64,000 nucleotides of DNA, from assembly GCA_914767715.1 (NCBI GenBank), contig OU612066.1, positions 14,699,001 through 14,763,000 of the forward strand. The letters are read 5' to 3'. This stretch comes from Membranipora membranacea (taxonomy: Eukaryota > Bryozoa > Gymnolaemata > Cheilostomatida > Membraniporidae). Each line of letters starts with the position of its first letter. Positions within the stretch are counted from its first letter, which is position 1. Below the pieces are notes generated by a model. It was not told where the DNA came from. It ran no database searches and saw nothing but the letters and a program-made list of their open reading frames with translations. This document shows positions 15,201-26,962 of the stretch, piece by piece. Made by a program: the position numbers and the translations under genes.

Positions 15201-18200
15201 AGCTGCATGTAAATCATCTAGGCTTGAGAACATAGATATCAATGTATCTGTATTAGATAGCAGATAACAAACTGGGGCACCATGCTCAGTCTTGTAAAAC
15301 CTGAGACATGAGCAGCTGGCTCGGGCTGCAAGCACCATAATCAGCAATAACATATTATTCTAATAATGCATTCTGTAAATCAGTTTTAGTTTTTATCATA
15401 TATGTTCATCGGGTTCATTTCTCGCGCTTAAAACTCGCTTGCAGCTGATTGGCTCATTTATAACCCGCTAGTGAAGTTATTGTTTGCAGTTGTTCGAAAG
15501 CAGGGCATTTATTAGAGTTGACTCCTTACCCTCACCTATTCACATCGGTGGTGGCGGATGGATAGTGCAAATGTGTGGTATCGAGGTGCCGCGATACCAC
15601 ACATTTGCAATATCCATCTGCCACCACCGAGGAAACAAACTTGTTCGACCTCCAAACAGCATCCGCACATTTTATACAGGGATTAGGATGAAAACAAAGC
15701 AGTTTTTAAATCAACAAAAATTAATGTCGATGGGATACGTTACTACTTATATACAAGTCAACTTGCCACAGCATGTAGATCTTCTTCCGTTGTCATTTTT
15801 GTGATCAGACCATGTGTTAAAGCATCTAAAACAAAAAGATAAGTTAGGTGTGAGTAAACTGTGAGATTGTTGAGTTATAGATAGCCCAATTGCCCAGTCT
15901 CTCATACCTTACTACGTGAGAGTAAGGGTGAAAGACTTTGTTCCAAATAAGAAAAACTTTCAGCCACTTTGTATAAGTCTTTCCGTAGGTGCAGTATTAA
16001 ATTTTATATCATCCATTTCACTAGAGCTGGACCTATTTTCAAGGTGACAAACTCAAATACACCAAATAAGAATCTAATTAGAATCTAGTCCTTCATTCGT
16101 GTCATGATGCACATTTTTGGACATAGCAAGACCTTAATTTTGATTCCTGAGCATAGTCAGATGTGGGGACACAACTACCAAATACATTCAGTAATATGGA
16201 GCTGTAATGATAAATCAGACCTTGAGCTGATATAGTGTCACCAGTAAGCAGCATGTGCATTATCACCTTCCTCGGTAAATGTCTTCCAACCGCTACAGCT
16301 GGAGTCGAACAGAACAGACCTACCTTTACCCTGCAAAGATATAGAGTTGAATATAGCACTTATATATATATATCTATTCTAAATTGGTTTGAATATTCAT
16401 ATTATACTAACTGATATTTACTTGTTAGGCTACTGCTTGTACCAGAAAGAAATAAAATCTATAATCTATAGCATAAAGAGCAAGGAAACAGCTAGATAGT
16501 CCAGGGACTAGAGTGACAACTGTCCTGGTTTACTTGTTTGAAGGTCTCCAATTGGAGTTGAAACTCCCAATTGATGTCTAAAATATAAAGAAAAGGTTAC
16601 TTGAATTTAGTATTCAACATAAGGACAGGTTATTACAAAATATACTCAAATCTAAGCTCTAAGTCATAGTGTAGCTGTTTGAGTTTAGATCATTATAACA
16701 TGTAGATTTCTGATTAAATATTACATACGTCTTTGGACAAAATAATCTTTAAAAAAACTAAAAAATTAATTTGAAAAGAAGATCCCGCCGGGAATCGAAC
16801 ACGGGCCTCTCGCGTGAATTTCATAGCTCAGAAATGTGCGTGACGTGACAACTCCAAGTATAACATCACGTTACGTTCAACAATCGGCAGCGCAGCGTCA
16901 GTCTTTGCTGATTGGCTAGTTTGATTGCTGATGCTGAATAAATGGTTAAAAAAAGGGCATTGTCACCATGCGTGCAGATGGCCGAGGTGTTCAGCTGTTC
17001 CAAACCGTGTAAGACTGCGATTAGCGTAGGTTCGGGGAGCAGCGTCATCGCACCATTTTGGCGGTCTTTTTGGGTCAGCATACCTATTTCCCACCTTGTG
17101 AGCTTTTTTTTGTACATAGTTTTGGGTTTTCAAGATTTAATATCATATTTGTACCCAAAGAGCTTCGAAAAAATTATATTTCGTTGTGCTTTAAGGTCGT
17201 ACACATACAATTAAATACTTACCCCGGTAATCCAAATCTTGACTTGTCTGTTGCAATGACTATATCACAACTAGCAACCATCTGACAGCCAGCTGCTGTG
17301 GCTAGACCTGCAATTTAAGATATTCAACAAATAATCAACACTAGAACTAAAACCAATGCAAAAAAAGTAGGTTTATATTATTGTAAAAATTTTGTTTTTG
17401 CAAACAGTGTCATCCTAAAAGGAAATAAGGATAGTGGGAAAAAAAAGGAAACAGTTGAAATTTGAGAGTTAAATCGAAGGGGAAGTATTTTTGTGGCAGA
17501 AAGTGAGTACAGTGAGAGTATGATCAACAAGACAGAGGTGAGGTTTCTGATTCCAAATTTATTAAAATCCTGTCTGAACAATAAATTATCAGATAAGGTA
17601 AATCGAGCATTGACGATGACAATATCGCAGCACATAAACTGACATTTAGACAGCTTGTTAATCTGTTGAGACCCACCATTGACTTCTGCTATAGTCGGAA
17701 CAGGCGAGTCTTCTAACATTGTCATAACTTCGGTACAGGTGTCAAATATCTCCTGATGTTGGTCTGTTCCTTCACTTCTTCGCTGCATAAGAAATAATAC
17801 TAACAGAGTATGCATCATCATAGATTCTAGGCTATTAACAGGCTTAGTAGTAGTGTCATTAATTTGGTTCTTGTCGCTGCTAGTGACGGTCTATTATCAA
17901 GGACAGGCAACCTCAGTTGGTGGTTGAAAATAGAAATTTTCACTAGCAACAACCCAATCTGCAGTTCAAGAACCAGAAGCAAGAAAGCGAGTCCTCTTCC
18001 ACAAGGTGAGATTTGCAAACATGCTGTCACTTTAGTATCAATATTTTGACTCGGATATCAGCTTTGGCTGACAAAAAAGTTCCTTTTTGAGGACTGTCAT
18101 AATGCAAATGACATGGGTAATCAATAAAAACGGATATATGTCTTGATTCCCTCTAAAAGGAAAAATACTTTGTGAAAAAGAGTCAGCGTATCATTGGTTT

Positions 18201-19263
18201 TATGACACTTCACTGTTTTGCTCAACCAAAGTGGAGACGCAGTAAATTCACCCGGTTCATTTAAATTGAACCACCCAACTAAAAAGGGGTATAGGAGCAC
18301 AATGAATACCCCCTAGAGCAGGAGTTATGACATAAAATAGAATCCAAGCGAGCTTTCCTTGGTACATGAAAGAGAAAGTCAAAACATCATCATAGTTGTT
18401 TAATACGTAAGCTATTGGAGCAAACTAACTGGGGTGAGGATAACAGCCTGGAACACAGGAAAAATGAGTGAGCATGAATTAGCAAAGCATCAAATAACTT
18501 ACAAGTTCCTTTAGATCATGCCCAGCACAGAAGCACACACCAGTACTTCTTAAGATGATTGATTTGGTTGTTTCTGAGGAAATAGCACCTTTCAAGCTGT
18601 CCCTCAAAGTGTTCAGCATTTCCAGTGATAGAATATTCCTACAAATTTAAAATCAATGAAGATTAGTAAGTCATTTGCTTGTTTTTACTTTTTACCCTTT
18701 GAATCTTCATCTTCAGTAATGTTGCTGAAACCTGTTTCTGATTGTCCTGTAGACGTATAATTCAATAATGTGGTTTAGAAATCTGGAGCACGCACATTCA
18801 CTTCCCCTACCAGAGGTTTGCTATGGTTTCATGGCAAGATGTTTTGCATGACAAACTCATTAGGGCTTAGTTGGTTTTTTTCACTAACCAATTCACAAGG
18901 TCTCAGGTGAAAGGTGTGCAGTGAAAGAAGGTAAATACAAACATCACTTGTATCATGTATTGTAAAAACTGGTAGTAACCAGTTTGTACCGTTGCAAGCT
19001 AGCTAAGTTAAAGTGCTTAAATCTTAGACCCGGTCAATGCTACTGGGATGCCATTGCCACCCGTACAAAAATGTATTGGAACCATGTGGTCTGAACAGAA
19101 GCTTAGCTTACATTTTCTTTGGGTTATTGAGGGTGAGTACTGTAGTTCCATGACTCAGGTCTTCTCTAATCACCAGACCCTCAGAAGGCCTGCCATCACT
19201 ACTCCCTCTCCTAATAACTGATGTCATCAGGGTTCTCTGCCCAGATAGCTGAAGGAAATTCAT
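12258..19263 (-). CDS. ECHDC3: ECHDC3-like mitochondrial enoyl-CoA hydratase domain protein
   Basis: Exons, in genome order, are 12258-12402, 14934-15040, 15767-15825, 16221-16330, 17223-17307, 17677-17782, 18503-18638 and 19112-19263. They sum to 900 nt, 299 aa, close to the 303 aa of human ECHDC3. All phases agree. The crotonase fold is clear: VLTLNNPKKMNILSLEML, then the first oxyanion-hole motif CFCAGHDLKEL, then AAGCQMVASCDIVIA, then GLFCSTPAVAVGRHLPRK, and a C-terminal NLRVVDCQEGIASFVEKR. The two glutamates that catalyse hydration in ECHS1 are replaced (Gln140 and Gly160), as I recall for human ECHDC3, so hydratase activity is unlikely. The start MNFLQLSGQRTLMTSVIRR is Arg/Ser-rich without acids, like a mitochondrial presequence. 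A strong splice acceptor at 19,249 leaves open an upstream first exon instead. The intron after the exon ending at 15,767 appears to use a GC donor (GTG|GCAAGT). Confidence 0.9.
12403..14933 (-). other. last intron of the ECHDC3-like gene
   Basis: This 2.5-kb intron separates the exon ending in the Tyr-Cys codon junction from the terminal exon. It is AT-rich and I see no exon, RNA gene or repeat in it. The open frames inside it are short and have no family resemblance. Confidence 0.6.
15545..15630. repeat. near-perfect 39-bp inverted repeat (hairpin)
   Basis: Arms 15545-15583 and 15592-15630 are complementary over 39 bp with one G:U-type pair and one mismatch. The loop is 8 bases (15584-15591). 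The core of the left arm is TGCAAATGTGTGGTATCG. It sits in an intron of the ECHDC3-like gene, between the exons at 14,934 and 15,767. It could be a small-RNA precursor or a very short foldback element. Confidence 0.8.
16781..16830 (-). pseudogene. tRNA 3'-half remnant, Glu-like
   Basis: Minus-strand sequence resembles the 3' half of a tRNA: an anticodon-loop-like AAATTCACG followed by GAGGCCCG and a consensus T arm GTTCGATTCCCGGC, then GGGATC. The TTC triplet fits a Glu anticodon. No A box or matching 5' half lies upstream, so it is a broken tRNA copy or a SINE fragment. It lies in an intron of the ECHDC3-like gene. Confidence 0.4.
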
Positions 19264-19552
19264 GTATAATATAATGCAGTACATGTAAGAATGGCTTAGG
19301 AAATAAGAATATGAACATGCACGAAGCAAATAAATTTAATAAGTGTACAATGAAACAAGCAAAAAGCCAAGTCAATATTGTTGAGACTTCAACGCATACG
19401 ATCAAGTCTAAACTGGCTGCCAGAAAACCAAACCCACTCCCAACACTAATACCGCAATAATGAGTGGGGTCAAGAGTTGAAGGAGCCCAGACACAGACGG
19501 TTTAGCTTATCTTTGTATAATTTGGGCTTTTACTCTATTCCATAGTTCCAAG

Positions 19553-19790
19553 AGATCGGGAATAGCTCAGTTGGTAAAGGGCCGAACTCAAGACTGCAAG
19601 GTTGTTGGTTTGATCATCAGTGGGTCCTGTTGGTGCAAACTCCTGATTTGACTGTCGCTGGTCATTCACCCTAGCCGACCTGAATATCTAACTACGTTCT
19701 TTCCCCAACCAGTTACTAGAGTCACGATTCAATGCTATGTTTGCAGCTTGCCCGAACCAGGAAAGGCGTGAAACAGTCCTAGCATGATGA
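19553..19790 (+). repeat. tRNA-derived SINE, copy 1
   Basis: The head resembles a tRNA: A box TAGCTCAGTTGGTAAAG at 19,563 and B box GGTTTGATC near 19,608. It is followed by a body whose segment GTTCTTTCCCCAACCAGTTA (19,696) recurs in copy 2 at 20,999. A tRNA-like head with a shared non-tRNA body defines a SINE family. The 3' boundary is approximate. Confidence 0.6.
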
Positions 19791-20929
19791 TCGGCTGTTT
19801 TGCGGCAGGAACTTACGATTAGAACTTCACTTGGCACACTGACAGACAAGGAGTAACTACTCACTGGCGCAGTGCTTTCTAATGATCATGAACAGTTTCA
19901 ATAAGTGAGCAGTGATAAATTTGTTGTATATATGTCTGGATCTCACAGCTGCTATTGTTGACCACATGGCATGATAATAACAAAACATGTGTGTGTGGCT
20001 GTAGATCTATGTTCAATGTTTTACTTGCCACAGATCATGGGCTTCTCAAAACCTTAATGCCTGGCAATGCTTGACAGATCCTCCCTGGTTGTTTGTTTCT
20101 TTTTATTATTTAAAAAAAAAACAGCAGGGGATCAAGTCAAACATTGCCAAGGACCAAGGCAAGGATCAGGAGTAGTGGTTGTTGAACAATAATAAAATCA
20201 AACTTACACTGATGAGTGTTGCAGGTGGGGAAAAAAGCCTGAGACATGCCTGCCTGATCATAGTTACTATGAGAATGGTTTTCCAAATGATATACAATTG
20301 GTTTGGATTCTTAGGTGCGTTATACTAGTTTAGTCAAAAGAATGGACTGACATAAGAAAAAACCACTCCTTGACTTGAGCAGCAAATGGGAGTCAAATTA
20401 TTCAGTTTCACTTTAGTTCATCCTTGACCTTTAATGTACATGTATCCTTGATATCAACATTAATATTGGAATGCCAATAGCGTTTCATTGTGGAGATCAT
20501 TAATAGTACCCACAATGCACTGCTTTCACACAACATAATAATCTGTTTATTGCTAAGTTACATGTAAACAAGAAAACATGTGTTTGGGAACAGTTTATGA
20601 CTAAGAGCTCGACAAAAGGTGACTTGACTTTTCAATACAAGCAAATTACCAACTTTCAGTAAATGGAAACCATAATAAACATTTGATTTCTGACTTACTT
20701 TATACGAGGAACACTGAATAATTATTGTCAAGTGTGTGATGGAAAAAGAACTATAATCAGGATACAGCAACAGGTATGTAGCTAATGTATGTCAAACTCA
20801 ATGTATGTCAACATTAGAATCAAAGCCTGAGTTAACTCCCTGGTGTAATGCACACAACACAAGTGATGAACTATGTTAAATAATTGACTCATACCTCCAG
20901 CACGCGGTTAAACATTGAGCATAGAGCCT

Positions 20930-21060
20930 AGGAAGTCAGGTGAGCGTTTGAGTCAGGATCATAAGATCACGAGTTCGATCTTCAATGGTGCTGCTTATGT
21001 TCTTTCCCAACCAGTTACTAAAAATGTGATTTAGTTTGTCACCTGGGATTTGACCCAAAC
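20930..21060 (+). repeat. tRNA-derived SINE, copy 2
   Basis: A B box GAGTTCGATC lies at 20,971 and the shared body GTTCTTTCCCAACCAGTTAC starts at about 20,999. The A box is weaker than in copy 1. It sits just upstream of the membrane glycoprotein start, within about 250 bp, so it may overlap promoter or 5' UTR sequence. Confidence 0.5.
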
Positions 21061-21266
21061 GTAGTAATAGCTTTCGCAGCAGACTCTTGCGAGTTCATAT
21101 TTCTAATCTTACGTCCTTGATCTTTTGTAGAAGGCACTTAAGTAAGAGTACCAAACTGATGTGTTACCGGTCCTAATTAAGATCACGATAATTCGTGGTC
21201 AATTGTTCAGAAAGAATATTGAAATAAATTTCTTTTCCTGTTTCAATTCGCTCAGAAAAACACGTC

Positions 21267-24200
21267 ATGGATAAACAGGTATCTAAGACTTTCCTCTATG
21301 TTGTAATACTCTACATCTCAACCTACCCTCTAGTATGCAGCACCACAACTACAGCAGGAACAACGTCTAATTCTACTATGCAAACTACTTCAAACACAAC
21401 CAATTCTTCTAGTATGAGAAATACTACCACACCCTCGCCCATTCCCAGCAATACTACAGCTCCTATGGCAGTAAATCATCAAGAATCTTTAAATGGTTGG
21501 TATTTAACTTGAAATCAGTTTGCTTCTGCTGGTTCGGTGGCCGAGTGATGCTGCAAAAGTTTGGTTTAATATCCGGGCGCCCTCATTCAAAGTACATACT
21601 TTTTTTCATCGATTTGTATGTTCTTTTTTTAAAGAGATAAGCTAGATATCAATCACAATTGATCCATGGTTCATAGTGTTTTTAATCCACCACCGTAGTT
21701 ACTATAGGTAATTGAATTTTAAATTACAGATCAGAAATTGGAGAACTCTGTGACACTGAAGTTCTATTCACTTAAAGAATCAAAGGTGGGTGGTCTATTT
21801 ATCAATAATTTAAAAGGCTGCCATTTTCTTGTTACAATACACAAAATGTTGCTAGACTTTGCTAGGGCAATATAGCTAATGTCAAGCTATCTGATGAAAT
21901 CCCTTGAGACTGATCAAAGTAAGGGATGAAGAAACACACACAACAATTAATCAATTTGTGGATGCTCTTTTACCTGAAATTACAATAAGGTCTTTATCTG
22001 GGCCCATGATCACCGGCTGTTTTTGGCATTATGAGTATAGTACAAATGTGTTTCGGTTATTCATATCCTATGACCTGTGTAAGGGCCAAGGGAGGTAGGG
22101 CTTCCAAGCATATCTATATATAACATGCTCGGAGTCCCTTGGTGATGAATCAGAAATTGCCTAGAAGTCAGATCACATTATAAATAAAACGCACCCAAGC
22201 CATAGGCTACTTTTTAGTACTATTTTGTGCCTATTGAAAACTATAGGCTAACAAAATGATATCCCATGCGTAATATTTCAAGTTTATAATTCAACATTTC
22301 ATTATAGTTTCAAGATGAAAATTTTCAAAAGGCGGTTGCATCGGAAATAACTTCTTATTGTCAACAAATGGACACAGAGTGTAGAATCAAATCGAGGTAA
22401 GATCTCCTGATAGCTAATCCCATGCCCCTGTAGTTAATTTATATGAACTGTACAACCTCTCATCAAGGCTTTACAGGTACTGAAGCACTAAACTTCTGAT
22501 TACTGAGGCTTTAGATAAGTTGTTTGTCAGCATGCCAAAGTAATAGATTAAGAAATATAATAGCCACCACTGGTTGAAAACAATAATAAAATATGTGTCT
22601 TATTGTTGCGACTCTTTTTGCAGCGCAGTAGAATTCTTAAAGTCTGATGTCGACATTCTAAATATAACTCAGGATGCCAGGAATTTGAATGTGACTATTT
22701 CGGTGGTCTACCCTTACAATACATCAATAGATGAAGGAATCTTGGTGCTACCCCGAGCTCTTCTCAAAGGTATGTGATCAGGGTCATAGGCTATGGAATG
22801 GTACAGCATAGAAGACCAAATTTCAATGATATCATTTCATTATACTCAGACAAGAAAAGTATACTGTGAGTGGACAAGGTTTCATGGCGTCTACCGTACA
22901 CTATCTCGTGAAATGACCTGTTGGAGGTCAGACAACTTGCAACATTGTTGTTTTGTTTTTCATGAAGGAAGCCGGGTTATTTTGGAGAATGCGGGAGTTA
23001 TTTTAGAGCAGTAACCTTTGAGTTACATGTTATTTTCATTAACGCTTTAGGAAAATCAATCCATGTTTCTGATTAGCCAGGGTGAACTGAGGCGAAATCT
23101 GGCTATTGGAGCAATGGTAAGAGGGATAAATCGATGACATGCCAAAGATTATCACTCACGTGCTCCGCATGATTTGCAAATAGTTGCCTACCTGTCTAGT
23201 TATTACGAATATACAGTTAAAGTGTGCTACCCTTATGCTGTCTAGGAGTACCCTCTGAAGTTTTTCTATCACCACCCTTTGTCCTGTTTACAAATATCCT
23301 CTCAAATATACACGGACACTTTACAATCATGTAAATGCGTACGGAAATATTTTTAAAACCCATGACGTATGACTGGTTTTTTATTTGATTTGTGCGTTTC
23401 TATGTACATATTCCCACTACATGTTTACACAGCACACATTACTGCTATCGCTAAAACATTGCAATCTATGAACCTTGGTGACCGGAGAAATACAATAGCT
23501 TTTTTATTGATAATAATTTATTCATTGTCACAATGTTTTTCCTTTTCATTTCAGCAGCCGGGCGTATTGTCATATTTCATTGCAACGAAAACTTACACTA
23601 TTTGGCTCCTGTGTATCTTTTGTTCAAAGCAGTTGCAATGATCTTGAACTATTGGCAGCATGTTGCTATCTATTTATAGCATTTTAACTTCTATTACAGC
23701 TGCCATGACAGAAAGAAGAGAAAATATTGGGGATGCTGTTGGAACAAGCCTTATACAGATTGATGGCGGAAAAATGTACCACATAAAAGCTGACAATGCA
23801 CTGAACATAATAATATCGCTGGTGTCATTGTTTGTTACAATCATCCTACTCGTCATAGTACTACTCATTCGCTCAAACTTGTAAGTGATTTCATACAGCC
23901 CAGTGGTTATAGCCTTGTCACACGGCCATTGACCATTGAGGACCTTCCAAAAGGCAAGAGAAGGCGACTAACAAATAGATTGAATTTTTTTTAATTTGAT
24001 TGATCCAAGTAGTTAGTAAGTATATGAAACCTTCCCCTTTCCCGACCAGGGGCAGTCGGGCGGGGAGCAAGAGTCTGGGCGCTCAGACTAATGCAACCTA
24101 ACACTCTGGGAGAATGGTCACATGGATTGACTCTGATGTTAGATCTTTTATGTTATTTTAGTAAAAAGAGAGAGGATGATGACAGGAAGGAATTTATTCA

Positions 24201-25538
24201 GACGAATCTAAGAAGAAAAGAGCAAGAGGGAACAATTTATAAGATAAGGTGAGCCATGACAATTAGTCGTTCTGGTCAGTAACAACACTTAAATTGGCGA
24301 GAAAACTCTCAGCTGTAGATCAACCTAACAGTCGGACCTAGTCTAGGCGTGCTGGGTGGGTTGGTTTGGGGTGTCCCCCAACCACCCACCCTGACCATCA
24401 GAACAAACATTTCAAACCATAATTCGAAACCGAGCCCCGGGAAATTTTTACAATATGAGTTTGGAATAGAAAGCAGAGCTTTGATCTAGACTGTCTGTCT
24501 ATGTGCATGTCTGTTGCGCATAATCGTGTGCTGATGTTCATTCGGACTTTTCACATTGTAAGCCATAGAATATATATTAACATGTTTCATGCTGGAAATA
24601 TTTTTGAATTTCAAAGTGAAATTTGTTTTTCCTTCTTGCACCATGTAGACCAGGGCCAGAGCCAATTGAGAGGACAACTTCCGAGCGTTCCAAGAAACCA
24701 TACCCGCCAGACAACTTCCTCGTCAACAGACAGGGAACGCCCAAGACGAACCATCACACACGATCCAACGGCCAAAACCAAAACGGCAACGCCACTGAGG
24801 CAGGAAAAGGTAATCTAGTTCATCTAAGTAAAATAAAGAATCGACAGAGGAAAAATATAGTAGCATATGTCTTACATATCAATAAGTCAATGTTTAACAA
24901 TAACAAACTACACACTATGTCCACAAGCACAAACTCTATTCAAGAGAGATAACTGGCAGGTGTAGTCCAATAAAAAAAAATGATTGTAAGATGCCAGATG
25001 GCTAAAACCTGGTCTGGAGTGGTTATGTAGGATGTATCATGATTACTATACTGAAGTTCCCATCACAATGGCTGCATTAATAATGTCATTGGTGCATGTT
25101 TGCATTTAAATTCCCTATGAAAAATGTTTGACGGAGAAGCAGACATCGCCACCGACATCAGACAGCTCCCATTTTGTCTCCCAACATTAGTTTTGATAGT
25201 GATTTGTCCATTCATTTGTAGGTAAAGTATATCCTGCCAGTCTTGATAACACCACAGTATCATATTTATCAGAAGATAATAATGACTCCTGGCGTCCTAC
25301 TGGTGCCGCTCCCGCCAACACCGGCACACACCAAATGAGTATGTCACCAGGTATACATCAGTCAACTCCCAAACTTCCACCACTCGACAACTCATCGGCC
25401 ACTGAGTCTCCATCAGCCGAGAAAAAGAAGAAGAAAAAGAAGAGGAGGAAACATAGAGAGCTGGAACGCACTGAAGATGAGGCAGAGAGAGGGGACGTCT
25501 CAGTAGTTACTTTTAATAACACCGCATATGATGAATGA
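21267..25538 (+). CDS. single-pass membrane glycoprotein, unknown family
   Basis: Exons are 21267-21495, 21730-21785, 22308-22396, 22624-22769, 23700-23880, 24162-24248, 24649-24809 and 25222-25538. They sum to 1,266 nt, 421 aa, with agreeing phases. Residues 1-24 form a signal peptide. Residues 25-75 are Ser/Thr/Asn-rich with many N-glycosylation sequons, mucin-like. Residues about 78-190 form a compact alpha/beta-looking domain (VTLKFYSLKESK, FQKAVASEITSYCQQMD, LNVTISVVYPYN) that resembles SEA-type juxtamembrane domains in position and pattern. No GSVVV cleavage motif is seen. A transmembrane helix spans about 209-230. The cytoplasmic tail (about 190 aa) starts with basic-acidic charges, is Pro/Asn-rich, and has a run of seven lysines followed by RRKHR near the C-terminus, then acidic sequence and NTAYDE. 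The first donor (GTTGGT) is weak, so the exon 1 end is less sure. A function is not recognisable. Confidence 0.8.
21533..21610 (+). repeat. tRNA-Ser-like sequence in intron 1
   Basis: GGTGGCCGAGTGATGC resembles the A box of a class II tRNA. A degenerate B-box-like CTCATTCAAAGTAC follows about 45 bases later. It is probably a SINE head and not a working tRNA gene, since the arms do not fold into a cloverleaf by eye. Confidence 0.3.
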
Positions 25539-26962
25539 GTGGTGTAGGGCGGTGAGAATTGGTATCATTAGGTGCGTGCTTCTCTATCAAAATTATTCTT
25601 AGCTCAGGTCTTTTCTATCATGCTAAGCCTCACTGGCATATTATTGTTATTTTTTAGTTTGGGAGATGTGAATTTATAACACCATTGATATTTAGGCCAG
25701 TCGTCACAATGTTTAGGGTTGCAAAACAGTATATACTTACTTCTGTACTGCTTTTTATGCGAACAAACATTTTGATAGCAAACCATCAGCTGTGGTATTT
25801 AAATCAGCCGTATTAATCATATTCCATTTAGTGCTTGTGTGCCATTTCCACAAAGAACGATATATTTTGCTATTCTTATCCACAGGTCACAGTACGCACT
25901 GGTCTGTCTTCCTTTTGAGATAATTGGAAATGATATTACATCAACGATATTCCATATTTATGGTTTTTCTGCACTAACTGGCTAGTCGAGATATTTCACT
26001 AATTTTATAAATAATATTTGCGCACAAACAAATCAAAGCTTAACTTGGCACGTTTTTATGCCATCGGAACACATGGGGAGCCAGCCATACATGCCACCAT
26101 GATTTGCCGGTTAGATCAAATTCTAGGACATTTTTCTATGCAGTAGCTTGACTTTTTCACTTCACACAGGACGATATTTTTGTTCCAGACATTTTGTCAT
26201 ATAAAATTATTCTGAGATTGATTCTGATATGAAGTGTAACTCTTACAATACAGCAAATAATCCTCATTCATCAAAACTCATATTTATTTGTCATGGTCAG
26301 CAATTAAAAGCATAAAAGAGAAAAGTGAAAATGAAACACGCAAGGAAAGCCTTAACAAAACTAACAAAGCAGAGAGATATGGAGTGGAGATCTCTGCAAA
26401 ACAAATGTTCATAAACTAGATGGACGCAACGCAATGTATACCGCAATCAGCTCAGTCTGAAACTAAAGGCTTCTGTCAGAATTAAATGTAAATTATGGTT
26501 TTGAAGTAAGTAACTATTTAGATATAGAAAACCCTGTGAAATATACCGAGTAAGGACATAGTAGTCAAAATATTATAGAAAAGAAAATTATTGCAATTGG
26601 ATATCAAGTCATTATGAAAACAAATTATTGAAAAAAATCATACATATTGAATGTTCTATTTTATTGCCATTATTTCATATTACCTAGTCGGGATGCCTTT
26701 CCATTCCACATAAACAAGTTGCCTTACATCCCCAATAAGAGCGGAACAACTTCCTAATTTTTCAGTGGCCGTTCATCAATAAAATTTCACATTAAAAGAG
26801 TTGAGGGATATTACATAACTCAATAGATACAATTGGATAGAACAAGTTGATAGTAGATTATGGTTTAAATCATATAAATGGAAGACCTTGTATGTAAACC
26901 TATCTGGAGGTTAACTTTCCCAACTTTGTTCAAACATTTCCTAATAGCCTATTTTCTTAAGA
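25539..26962. other. convergent intergenic interval
   Basis: The interval lies between the stop codons of the membrane glycoprotein (plus) and the cotransporter (minus). It should hold both 3' UTRs. I see no exon or recognisable repeat in it. Confidence 0.6.

Larger units (their letters stand above)
19264..21266. promoter_or_regulatory. divergent intergenic interval with SINE copies
   Basis: This 2-kb interval separates the ECHDC3-like gene (minus) from the membrane glycoprotein gene (plus), so it must contain both promoters unless upstream exons exist. I cannot place a TATA box or initiator with confidence. Two tRNA-derived repeats occupy part of it. Confidence 0.45.

Noticed and set aside
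15484-15804. Plus-strand 106-codon frame
   Set aside because: It runs through the 39-bp hairpin and antisense across a crotonase exon; no family resemblance.
17378-17821. 147-codon minus-strand open frame as one exon
   Set aside because: Only 17,677-17,782 is coding; homology to ECHDC3 stops exactly at GT and AG splice sites on either side.
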